Of a stretch of 64,000 nucleotides of DNA, positions 36,251 through 43,858 are shown piece by piece (the first letter of the stretch is position 1; the number at the start of each line of letters is the position of its first letter). A program made the translations under genes and the position numbers. The notes below the pieces were generated by a model. The model did no database searches, had not been told where the DNA came from, and worked only from the letters and a program-made list of their open reading frames with translations. The stretch comes from a bacterium (GTDB lineage: Bacteria; Hinthialibacterota; Hinthialibacteria; OLB16), in assembly GCA_022072055.1 (NCBI GenBank), contig JAJVIK010000006.1, forward strand, positions 227,822 through 291,821, written 5' to 3'.

Positions 36251-36287
36251 AAGCGAGGAATGTTGTGTTACGTTGCCCTTCTCCGTT

Positions 36288-36551
36288 TCAGGAGAAAAAG
36301 CGCCTGTATTCGCCATGATTGCCGATCCAAATCCATGTCACCGTGTTGCCGTCCATGATCCCCACCGCGCGGTGTCCGCGACTGATTCGGACCGACCATA
36401 CAGAATCTTTCGAGTTGATGCACTTGAAATGCAATGAAGGATGAAACGGGTTTTGGGCCCAGATATGGTAGACCTTCCTTGCGTTTGCTCTTGCCTCCTC
36501 TCCAAGGAGGGAGTAACTGGCCCAAAAAGACGGCAAAACAAGAGATTTCAA
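36288..36551 (-). CDS. RelE/ParE-like toxin of a type II toxin-antitoxin pair
   Basis: The 87-residue product matches a family of short toxin-like proteins with the pattern ARKVYHIWAQNPFHPSLHFK, then SVRISRGHRAVG and WIWIGNHGEY. The RelE/ParE fold typically has a basic beta-sheet with conserved R in 'RVGxxxRAVG' and a terminal 'WIGxHxEY'. The start codon is TTG at 36551, and the antitoxin stop TGA overlaps it (TTGA), as usual for coupled pairs. ParE/RelE relatives cut ribosome-bound mRNA or poison gyrase; which applies is unknown. It lies between the mtlD-like gene and a large hydrolase gene, with no other mobile features. Confidence 0.78.
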   Translation of the reverse strand: MKSLVLPSFWASYSLLGEEARANARKVYHIWAQNPFHPSLHFKCINSKDSVWSVRISRGHRAVGIMDGNTVTWIWIGNHGEYRRFFS

Positions 36552-36778
36552 AGCTGTCCCGGATCGAGAGGAAGGGCTTTGCCCGCCGACACCTGGTCTC
36601 TGGCTTCGCCCGCCGCCCTGGAGAGTTGTTGCTGGGTCGAATCAAACAACTGATCCCACGCGAGCTCGTCCTCCAGGTCCTCAATGTACTCCCGCAGGCG
36701 CTCGGTGACCCGTTCCTGGGCGAATTCGGGCAGGGCTTCGATCATCTTCACCACGGTCGCTATCGCGGCGGTTGGCAT
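36548..36778 (-). CDS. Antitoxin of a type II toxin-antitoxin pair
   Basis: The 76-residue protein begins MPTAAIATVVKMIEALPEFA and continues with VTERLREYIEDLEDELAWDQ, then a C-terminal tail ending GKALPLDPGQL. This layout (short N-terminal strand, two amphipathic helices, flexible tail) matches small antitoxins found directly upstream of the toxin family encoded at 36288-36551. GGAGG lies about six bases before the ATG. Its stop overlaps the toxin start by four bases, giving antitoxin-first order and coupled translation. Antitoxins of this type normally bind the toxin and often repress their own promoter in the 36779-36860 gap. Confidence 0.82.
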   Translation of the reverse strand: MPTAAIATVVKMIEALPEFAQERVTERLREYIEDLEDELAWDQLFDSTQQQLSRAAGEARDQVSAGKALPLDPGQL

Positions 36779-36860
36779 GTCCAGCCTCCGTTACTGGGAA
36801 GTTTACTTCATTATTCTCTCAATGGACATTGAAATCAACGGTGCGAATAGGAGGCAGATT

Positions 36861-39800
36861 ATGGGATCAAATCGCGGAGTCTTGGGAGTCCGCCCTTGCT
36901 CGATCTCGGTTCTTACAATTGCCATTGCCTTCTTCATCTCCACACCCAGGCCATCCCCCGCCGCGCGTCTCTTCGAATCCCGCTGCGAGGACCTTGCCGC
37001 CTGGGAGGTTCTGGATCTCTCCGGCAACGGACAGGCTTCCCTTGAGGAGGACCTTTCGGTTCCCAGCGCCCATGGTCCCGAGGTGTTGAGCCTGAAGGGC
37101 AAGGAGCTGCTCCTTTTCGCCAAGGCTCCGCGGATCGAGACGGGAACCATTCTGACCCTCTGGAAGGATGTGGAGCCGCTGGAGAACGACTCGGATGGGG
37201 TCATTCTCTTCGGCGCGGATTATCCCGATGACCTTGAGGTCGCTCGCAACCTCAAGGAGAAGAGGACTCATTCCTGGATCGAGGAGGACAGCGATGAGGG
37301 CTTCCAGATCAAAACCCACCGGGCGGGCGATGAGCGCGAGACCATCGTATCCACCCTCCCCGGGATCGGACTCACGCAAGCGGAATGGAATCTCACCGGC
37401 TGGATCTGGCAGAAACTGATCCTCTCGAAGGACGGACTCAGGGCCAAGTACTGGGCGCATGGGACCCCCGAGCCGGCGTGGACCATTCATCTGCCGGACT
37501 GGAAGCCATCCCCCGGGCGCGTGGGATTGGCGATCCATTCGGGCCACGCCAAGGTGGCCTACTTCGCGGTCTCCGACGAGGACCTTTCGCCCGAGCTGCC
37601 GGAGATGGTGGTGTCTGTTTCACAACCGGTCTGCTACTTCCGCGACAAACTCGCCGTGACTGTTGTGATGAACCTGAAGGAAGCCGCGCCAAGCGGGAGC
37701 CTCACTCTGTCCCTGTTCGATCAAGAGAAACAGGTGTGGAGTCAAGAGACCACGCGGAGCCTTCCTCAGGGGAACACGGTGATTGTCTTCAGTGGCTTGG
37801 ACAACACACTTCCTTTGCCTCAGGCGGTTGCCCACAAACCCCATCGGCTCCTCGCGCATCTGTCCTGCGAGTCCCCCAGTCTCCATCTGGAAACTGAAGC
37901 CTCGATAGAGTTCCGCGACGCCTCGGAGCTGGACCTGCGCATTTCGGAGTTGGAGTCCAAAACAAAGGAGAATCTCGAGCGCCTGCGAGGGAGAGGTGGA
38001 GAACTGACGAGTTTTCAGGAGAACGCGAGCGCGGCGAGACACCTGCGCCTTGCCCGCGAGCGTCTGGCATCGGGCCAGATCGGGACCGCGGAGATGAGCA
38101 TCGCCTATGCCGAGGAGGCATTTGAGACCTGGAGATCGCTTCCGCGCCTGTCATGCCGCTCCACCGCGTTATCCGCGGCCAGCCTGGTGATGGGAGAAAC
38201 CTATACAGTCCGAGGAACCTGGACCGGCGAACCGTGGTATCTCCCCAGACTTGGCTTCACCGCTTCGGGAGCGCCCGATCCCGATACCTCGGAGCCGCGG
38301 GTGGCGCGCCTCGCCCTTACCGATGATCTGGGGCTGGAGGAGGTGATCTCTCGCGAAGCGGTTGTTCAGCCCGATGCGTGGGAGAAAGAGGGACAAGCCC
38401 TCTTCCGTTTCCGCCTCCCCGAGGAATTCCCCAAGGGGAGCCTCACCCCCATCGCGAATCCAGCTGTCCGCGAGGGTTGGCATCGCGTGTGGATCTCCCT
38501 CAAGCGCCCCGATGGCTCCCCGGAGTGGCTGGACATGCCCAAGCCGAACTGCGGTGATTTTCAATCCCGATACGAAATCGCGCGGGTTTACATCACCCAG
38601 AACCCGGTTGAGATCGGTCCGATTGAGGCGCGGGTTCGCGAGGATCAGGGACTGGAGGGACTTCAGTTTTCCCTGAGGAACCCCGGGCCGATCCAGTTCA
38701 GCGGAGAGCTTACAGTCACCCTGCTCTCCGAATGCGGCAATCCGATCCGGATCAATGTCCAGCAGGTCCATCTCCAAAAGAAATGGCCGGTGAGCATTGA
38801 ACTCCCGATCCTGGACCTGTTCTGGTTCGGGAAACTCAAGGCAAAAATCGAGGTGACCCGCGCGGGGCGCCTCGTGACCTGCGCCGAGAAGGAAATCCAT
38901 GTTCCCGCGCCGGAGGGCTGGCCAATCGAGTCGGTCTTACGCGGATCTCAAGTCGTGAGACGGGGACCGGACATCAAGACTCCACTTGTTCTTGCGCCTC
39001 AACCTGAGACGGATTCGGGGCGTGTGGAAGTCGAAGTCCGTCAGTGTAACCGGCTTCTTGAGGAAGCGAAGTTGAGCTTCCAATCCTCACACAAGATCGA
39101 AAGCCCATCACAAACACTCCTCGTTGAGCCCATTGTCGGAACCTATCACGTCAAACTCTCCACGCGCTGCCAGGATGGCAAGGTTTGGAGCCGCGAGCTC
39201 CCCATCATCGGGACGGTTGTGACCAACAACAGCGGCGTCTTGGAGATGAACGGCGAACCTTTCATCGTCAAAGGGGTCAATGTCCACGGGATGATTTCCG
39301 ACAGCCCGGAGCGAAACCGCCATCTCCAGCGTTTCCTCAAAGACATCGGGTTCAACATGCTGCGCGGAGATTATCCCCCGCCGTGGCAGGTGGAGATGGC
39401 CGGTGAGGAGAACATTGGGTACATGGTCCTGGCCCCCTTCAGTGTGACCCACACCGACCTGCTCAAGGAGCGCCACGGCGAGCGCGCCTTCCCCAAGATG
39501 CGCGAGGTGAGCCGCCGCTTTATCCGGACCTACCGCGACCTTCCGGCGGTGTGGCTGTGGAACTCCTGCAACGAAATCGAGGGGGAGCTCGATGATTTCC
39601 TGGTCACCCTCCATCCCCTCTATCGCGCCCTCGATCCCGCCGATCGGCCCGTGGTCTACGCCAACTTATTCGGGCAGGACCGCACGCTCGGAATGGATGT
39701 GATGGCGGTAAACTACTACTACGGTCCGCCTCAGATGGCGCGTGACCGCTGGCCGCTGATACAACGCAGCATTGAGGAATCGAGAAAGGCCAAGGTCCCC

Positions 39801-40310
39801 TGCATCTACACCGAATACAACTGCTGGTATGGGCCGGTCTACTCGCGCGGAGTCGAATCGGTGGAGGATTTCTTCGTGAAGGGGATCGAATGGGGCATGC
39901 AGGGCGGATTTCAGTTCATGCTTCCCGACCATCCCGACCGGCACCCGGGGGTGATCGACGCCCGCGAACGCCTGCGGACCAACCCGACATACCTGGCCTC
40001 CCTGAAGGACGCCTTCGCGGACGCCGAGCTTGAGCCGGTCTCGCGCGAGAGGGGGAGCATCCTGCTCTCCATCAGGAACCGTCGCCCCTTCACCCTGCGG
40101 AAGGTCCGCTATCGGATTGAGGAACTTGGGAGAGTCCTCGCCGAGGGGGAGCTGCGCGACATCGAACCCCATGGATCGGGCCGGATTCCCCACATCCTGG
40201 ACAAGGGCGGGGAGGGGCGAATCCTCCGGGCCCGCATCGATTTCGAGACCCATCATGGCCTCCGCTGCAAGGTCGAGGATGAACTCAGGCTTCCCGCGGC
40301 GCAGAGATGA
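36861..40310 (+). CDS. Large secreted glycoside hydrolase family 2-like enzyme
   Basis: ATG 36861 is chosen for the AGGAGG at 36849-36854; it gives 1149 residues with an export segment (VLTIAIAFFISTPRPSPAA). The N-terminal about 210 residues are a concanavalin-like beta-sandwich (TLWKDVEPLENDSDGVIL, GRVGLAIHSGHAKVAYFAV). A helical and beta-rich middle follows. From about 780 a GH2-type TIM barrel appears: NGEPFIVKGVNVHGM, then the acid/base Glu905 in WNSCNEIEGE and the likely nucleophile Glu985 in CIYTEYNCWYG. GH2 includes beta-galactosidases, glucuronidases and mannosidases; the exact activity cannot be told. The gene is divergent from the toxin-antitoxin pair. Confidence 0.85.
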   Translation: MGSNRGVLGVRPCSISVLTIAIAFFISTPRPSPAARLFESRCEDLAAWEVLDLSGNGQASLEEDLSVPSAHGPEVLSLKGKELLLFAKAPRIETGTILTLWKDVEPLENDSDGVILFGADYPDDLEVARNLKEKRTHSWIEEDSDEGFQIKTHRAGDERETIVSTLPGIGLTQAEWNLTGWIWQKLILSKDGLRAKYWAHGTPEPAWTIHLPDWKPSPGRVGLAIHSGHAKVAYFAVSDEDLSPELPEMVVSVSQPVCYFRDKLAVTVVMNLKEAAPSGSLTLSLFDQEKQVWSQETTRSLPQGNTVIVFSGLDNTLPLPQAVAHKPHRLLAHLSCESPSLHLETEASIEFRDASELDLRISELESKTKENLERLRGRGGELTSFQENASAARHLRLARERLASGQIGTAEMSIAYAEEAFETWRSLPRLSCRSTALSAASLVMGETYTVRGTWTGEPWYLPRLGFTASGAPDPDTSEPRVARLALTDDLGLEEVISREAVVQPDAWEKEGQALFRFRLPEEFPKGSLTPIANPAVREGWHRVWISLKRPDGSPEWLDMPKPNCGDFQSRYEIARVYITQNPVEIGPIEARVREDQGLEGLQFSLRNPGPIQFSGELTVTLLSECGNPIRINVQQVHLQKKWPVSIELPILDLFWFGKLKAKIEVTRAGRLVTCAEKEIHVPAPEGWPIESVLRGSQVVRRGPDIKTPLVLAPQPETDSGRVEVEVRQCNRLLEEAKLSFQSSHKIESPSQTLLVEPIVGTYHVKLSTRCQDGKVWSRELPIIGTVVTNNSGVLEMNGEPFIVKGVNVHGMISDSPERNRHLQRFLKDIGFNMLRGDYPPPWQVEMAGEENIGYMVLAPFSVTHTDLLKERHGERAFPKMREVSRRFIRTYRDLPAVWLWNSCNEIEGELDDFLVTLHPLYRALDPADRPVVYANLFGQDRTLGMDVMAVNYYYGPPQMARDRWPLIQRSIEESRKAKVPCIYTEYNCWYGPVYSRGVESVEDFFVKGIEWGMQGGFQFMLPDHPDRHPGVIDARERLRTNPTYLASLKDAFADAELEPVSRERGSILLSIRNRRPFTLRKVRYRIEELGRVLAEGELRDIEPHGSGRIPHILDKGGEGRILRARIDFETHHGLRCKVEDELRLPAAQR

Positions 40311-40359
40311 TCTCCTGAATGGCGTGCGACCTCCGATTCCTCCGGAACGACCCCAGGCC

Positions 40360-41523
40360 TCAACCGCCCGGACTTCCGTGGGGAACAAGAGTCGCGGTTA
40401 TCTTCTGTCCCTTTCGAAGGGTGGATTTCGCTTTCTCCAAATTGTCAAACTCGACAAGAACCACGGCGTGGGTCGAATCCGTCGCTCCGAACAGCGAGTT
40501 CGTGGGCTCACTTTGCATTACCGGAAGGATCCCCTGGACTCGGGCCGGCAGGCGGACCCATCCGCCAGGATCAAGAAGAACCTGTAGCTTGTCTCCAGGG
40601 CGTAAAAGACCAGCGTCTCTCGACAAGGGATAGATCTCGGCCCACAAGCGCTCGCCGGTGTAGATGTTGAGGATCGGTTCACCGGCGGCGGCAACCTCGC
40701 CGACCGACTTCCAAACCCTTGAGACCACCCCATCTTGGGGGGCGATGAGCAACATTTCCGATCTCCTTGCCAAGAGGGTGTCGAGCTCGCCTCGCGCCTG
40801 GCGAAGGGTGAATTCCATATCGGTGATCGCCTTCCGCGACCGCTCCTTCATCTGCTCGATCTCTTGGCGATAGGAGGCAATCCTCTTCCGCAGCGCGTCC
40901 CCCTTGAGATTCTCCTGTTCCAGGTTTGCGCGCAGCGAATCGAGCGCTTGCCTGGAATTGCCGAGAGACAAGCGTCGGCCCTCGAGCTCCGTGATCAGAA
41001 TTGCCCCGCCCTCGAACAGTTTTTCCGCGCGCTTCAGTTGGTCCTCGTGGATTCTCACGGTAGCTGAGGCGTTGGCGATTTCCCTGACAAGGTTAGGGAG
41101 CGTCACTTCCAGCGCGGCGATCTCCGCCTGGACTTCCGTCATCTTTTCCCGCGCCTGGAACTCCTGGGTCTCCAGCAGGGGATCCGCGCGCGCCCTCTCC
41201 ACCGCCCTGGAGAGGTCCTTTAGCTCATCGCTCGCGGCCTTGATTCGCGCCGATACCTCCTCGTCAAAGACCTCGGCGAGAACCTCCCCCTTCCTGACCG
41301 ATGAATTGGGCTCGACCTCAACACGCAGGATTTTCCCTTGTGTCCGGGACGAGATTTCGACTTCAGTTCCAAAGACGACTCCGGGGAATGAGGCTTGCTG
41401 AAAGGTATGCGAGAACTGGTAGGCGACAACTCCCAATGCAAGGATCAGCAATGCAAAGAAACTGAAAGCCTTTGCGACGCGCTTCGACAACCGGGGTGGA
41501 GGGGTGGCCGCGTGGGCGTTCAT
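40360..41523 (-). CDS. HlyD-type membrane fusion (periplasmic adaptor) protein
   Basis: The 387-residue protein has one N-terminal transmembrane helix (AFSFFALLILALGVVAY). A split biotinyl-lipoyl domain follows (SSRTQGKILRVEVEPNSSVR and later APQDGVVSRVWKSVGEVA), with a long coiled-coil hairpin between (about residues 90-260). It ends with a beta-barrel part (RLWAEIYPLSRDAGLLRPGD). Such adaptors link an inner-membrane transporter to a TolC channel. The gene starts one base after the TolC-like gene stop and is the last of the DUF4956-TolC-HlyD operon. No ABC, RND or MFS pump gene is adjacent, which is unusual for this family. Confidence 0.92.
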   Translation of the reverse strand: MNAHAATPPPRLSKRVAKAFSFFALLILALGVVAYQFSHTFQQASFPGVVFGTEVEISSRTQGKILRVEVEPNSSVRKGEVLAEVFDEEVSARIKAASDELKDLSRAVERARADPLLETQEFQAREKMTEVQAEIAALEVTLPNLVREIANASATVRIHEDQLKRAEKLFEGGAILITELEGRRLSLGNSRQALDSLRANLEQENLKGDALRKRIASYRQEIEQMKERSRKAITDMEFTLRQARGELDTLLARRSEMLLIAPQDGVVSRVWKSVGEVAAAGEPILNIYTGERLWAEIYPLSRDAGLLRPGDKLQVLLDPGGWVRLPARVQGILPVMQSEPTNSLFGATDSTHAVVLVEFDNLEKAKSTLRKGQKITATLVPHGSPGG

Positions 41524-41524
41524 T

Positions 41525-42970
41525 CTAATTTGTGCGGAACGCTGGAGTCAGGGTGGGGGCGGCTGGAGCGAGTCTTCCCAACTCGGCCAGCAAGGTCAGC
41601 AACGTCTCCATGCGCAACCGGCGCGCGCGCACAAGATCCGCTCGCGCTTCCAGCACCGCGTTAGTCGCTTTCCTCATTTCGACATCCGGATTTCCAACAA
41701 CCATCTCGGGCATCGTTTCGACTGTCAATCGTGTAATCCTCTCCGCCTCAAGGAACCTCTTGGTGGTCAGATCCCGGATCCTCAGCTCGCTACAGGCTGC
41801 CTTATAGTCTTCATGAGCCTGGCGTATGTTGATCGCGATGAATCTCCTTCTGGATTCGATCTCAAGCCCCCTCGATTTCACATTTAATCCGTGCTGTTGC
41901 CTGCGAAAGGCGTTCTCCCTTCGCAGGGACAAGGGAATCTTGAGGCTGAATTCCATCAGGACATCGAAAGTTGAGTCTTCACGCAAGCTGTCGGCGAAAT
42001 CCCTGTCATGTTCACGAAATCGTCCCGCCACTCCCAACTCAAACTCTGGGAGCTTCTCGACGGTGGACGCGCCCATTTGGAGCGTGGACAACGCGGCTCG
42101 ATTCGCGGCCAGGTCCGGACGCCGCGACCAGGCCTCCTCCAGGAGACTTTCCGGACCGGACAACTCCAAGGCCGAGGCGTCCACAACTTCCGGAGGCGAG
42201 AGAGATTCAGCCGTGAGGGTGGGATCTCTCCAAATCTCCCTGAGCATCTGAAGTTTGCGAAGGTCCTTCATTTCCTCGTCCGCGAGGCGCTTCCGGAGGC
42301 TGGATAGGCTCACTTCTGTTGTCAGCACGTCGAGCCGCAGCGCCTCATACAGCTCCAAACGGGTGTTGAGCACTCGAAGGGTCTCCTCCTCGAAGGCAAC
42401 CTGGGCTTGGAGCATCGCCGAGAGGTCTTTGCCGTAGTACACGTCCAGATAAGCCAGTCCCGCCGTTAAGGCCGCCCGGTTGGCCGCGAGCAAGAGACTC
42501 TCTGTCCTGTCCAGCTGTTTGAGCCGTTCAGTCACCACGTCGGCTCTCTGTTTCCGGGGCGATTGGAGGAATTCTCGCGCGAGGCCGATCCGCAGCGACT
42601 GTTCCTCCTCCTCGAGCTCCCCGCGGATGGCTCTGGGATCGCGCCCCCGACTTGAATCCCTTACGTTCGACCGGTCGCCTTGAACGACCTCCTTGTCACC
42701 GCGCAGTTCCAGTTCCCAACCGTCCGAGGCCCGGATCTCCCCGATGCGCGCCTCGTCCACCAAATACTCTGCGTCGTGACGAAGGACTGTCGGGTCGGTC
42801 TCGACCACACGCTTGATCGTGGATTCCAGATCGACGACGCGTTGCGCGAATTGGGTCTGGCCGTGCGCCGGGGGGAATTCGGATCCGAGAAACCCAACCA
42901 GCAGGCTTAGTCGGAGAAGGGAGAGGCCTCGAGGAATCATGTTCAGGAGGACGGCGTCGCGTCGCGTCAT
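41525..42970 (-). CDS. TolC-family outer membrane efflux protein
   Basis: The start is set to ATG 42970 because it overlaps the upstream TGA as ATGA; this gives 481 residues with a signal region (LSLLRLSLLVGFLGSEFPPAHG). The protein consists of long alpha-helical repeats typical of outer-membrane efflux proteins, with two related halves (AANRAALTAGLAYLDVYYGK and INIRQAHEDYKAACSELR), each leading into a heptad-rich helix. TolC trimers form the outer-membrane exit duct. It sits between the DUF4956 gene and the adaptor gene; the tight spacing strongly implies that the three act together. Confidence 0.88.
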   Translation of the reverse strand: MTRRDAVLLNMIPRGLSLLRLSLLVGFLGSEFPPAHGQTQFAQRVVDLESTIKRVVETDPTVLRHDAEYLVDEARIGEIRASDGWELELRGDKEVVQGDRSNVRDSSRGRDPRAIRGELEEEEQSLRIGLAREFLQSPRKQRADVVTERLKQLDRTESLLLAANRAALTAGLAYLDVYYGKDLSAMLQAQVAFEEETLRVLNTRLELYEALRLDVLTTEVSLSSLRKRLADEEMKDLRKLQMLREIWRDPTLTAESLSPPEVVDASALELSGPESLLEEAWSRRPDLAANRAALSTLQMGASTVEKLPEFELGVAGRFREHDRDFADSLREDSTFDVLMEFSLKIPLSLRRENAFRRQQHGLNVKSRGLEIESRRRFIAINIRQAHEDYKAACSELRIRDLTTKRFLEAERITRLTVETMPEMVVGNPDVEMRKATNAVLEARADLVRARRLRMETLLTLLAELGRLAPAAPTLTPAFRTN

Positions 42971-43668
42971 CTTTGCGCAGGTTGCGAGCTTTGCCATGCG
43001 ACCCGGGTGACCCCCGGACCGAAAATCTGCTTGCTGATCGCGTGGAGATCGGCGTCACCGCTGACGCTCACCTCGAAGCTGACTTCCGAGACTTCTTGGT
43101 CCGCTCCCTTTCTGAACTTGAGGTCATATGAGACCACCATGTGGCGAACGTCATTGGCGAGCAGGACCGCCTGCACTCGGCTCATCGCCGTGTCGTAATC
43201 ATCGCAGTTCAAGGTCAGGCGCATATGCTCTCGTCGGCTGACCATCGAAAAGGGGAGGACCTCCGGAAAAAACGCCAGGAGCCTGTCGACAATCAAAATA
43301 AGAATCGTTCCCGCGGTGACCTGGATCATCAGATTGCTGCCGCAACCCATTCCCACGCCCAATGAGAGGATTAGAGTGGAGGCGTCCCGCGCACTGGTGA
43401 TCGCGTAACGGTAGCGGACGATGCTGGCCGCGCCCAGCAGCGCCACCGCGCGGATGATTTCCCCGCTGATGATGACCATGAACATGGCCCCGGCCATCGC
43501 CAGCAGGGCGTGGGCCTCGATCAGGTTTAAGCGATAGCGGTCCGGCTTTCGGCGAAAGGAAAGTAGCACTCCGAGAAAAGCCGCGAGAAACATCTTGGCG
43601 GCTTCATGGAGTCCAATCTCAAGGTATTGCCACTGGGTGGAATCGAGCAATTGCGGCCAGCCTTGCAT
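42967..43668 (-). CDS. DUF4956-like inner membrane protein
   Basis: The 233-residue protein has about four transmembrane helices in its first 140 residues (AAKMFLAAFLGVLLSF; HALLAMAGAMFMVIISGEI; VALLGAASIVRYRYA; TILILIVDRLLAFFPEV) and a cytoplasmic alpha/beta tail. IVRYRYAITSARDASTLILS and LGVGMGCG are typical of DUF4956, which is related to MgtC/SapB-type proteins. DUF4956 genes are usually near polyphosphate-polymerase-like VTC and CotH genes. Here its gene is the first of a three-gene operon with TolC and HlyD components, with ATGA coupling to the TolC gene. Its biochemical role is unknown; it may be the inner-membrane partner of the adaptor. Confidence 0.72.
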   Translation of the reverse strand: MQGWPQLLDSTQWQYLEIGLHEAAKMFLAAFLGVLLSFRRKPDRYRLNLIEAHALLAMAGAMFMVIISGEIIRAVALLGAASIVRYRYAITSARDASTLILSLGVGMGCGSNLMIQVTAGTILILIVDRLLAFFPEVLPFSMVSRREHMRLTLNCDDYDTAMSRVQAVLLANDVRHMVVSYDLKFRKGADQEVSEVSFEVSVSGDADLHAISKQIFGPGVTRVAWQSSQPAQR

Positions 43669-43858
43669 CTAACCACACAGACCTGCTTCGTCTCTCTCCA
43701 TCTTGAACAGTATCACCCTTCCTGGATCGTGGCAACCACAACTCGCCCCGTGCAGCATGAAACCGAACCGACGCCGCGACTCGACTCGTTCAGGTCCGCG
43801 CGCGTGAGCGTTTCGATACCGCGTCGGCTCGTATCCGCGATCCCCGCGAAGAGGAGTT

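Noticed and set aside
36268-36684. Alternative 138-codon minus-strand ORF over the toxin-antitoxin region
   Set aside because: It runs in another frame across both genes; only the 36548-36778 and 36288-36551 frames show family patterns and coupled start/stop codons.
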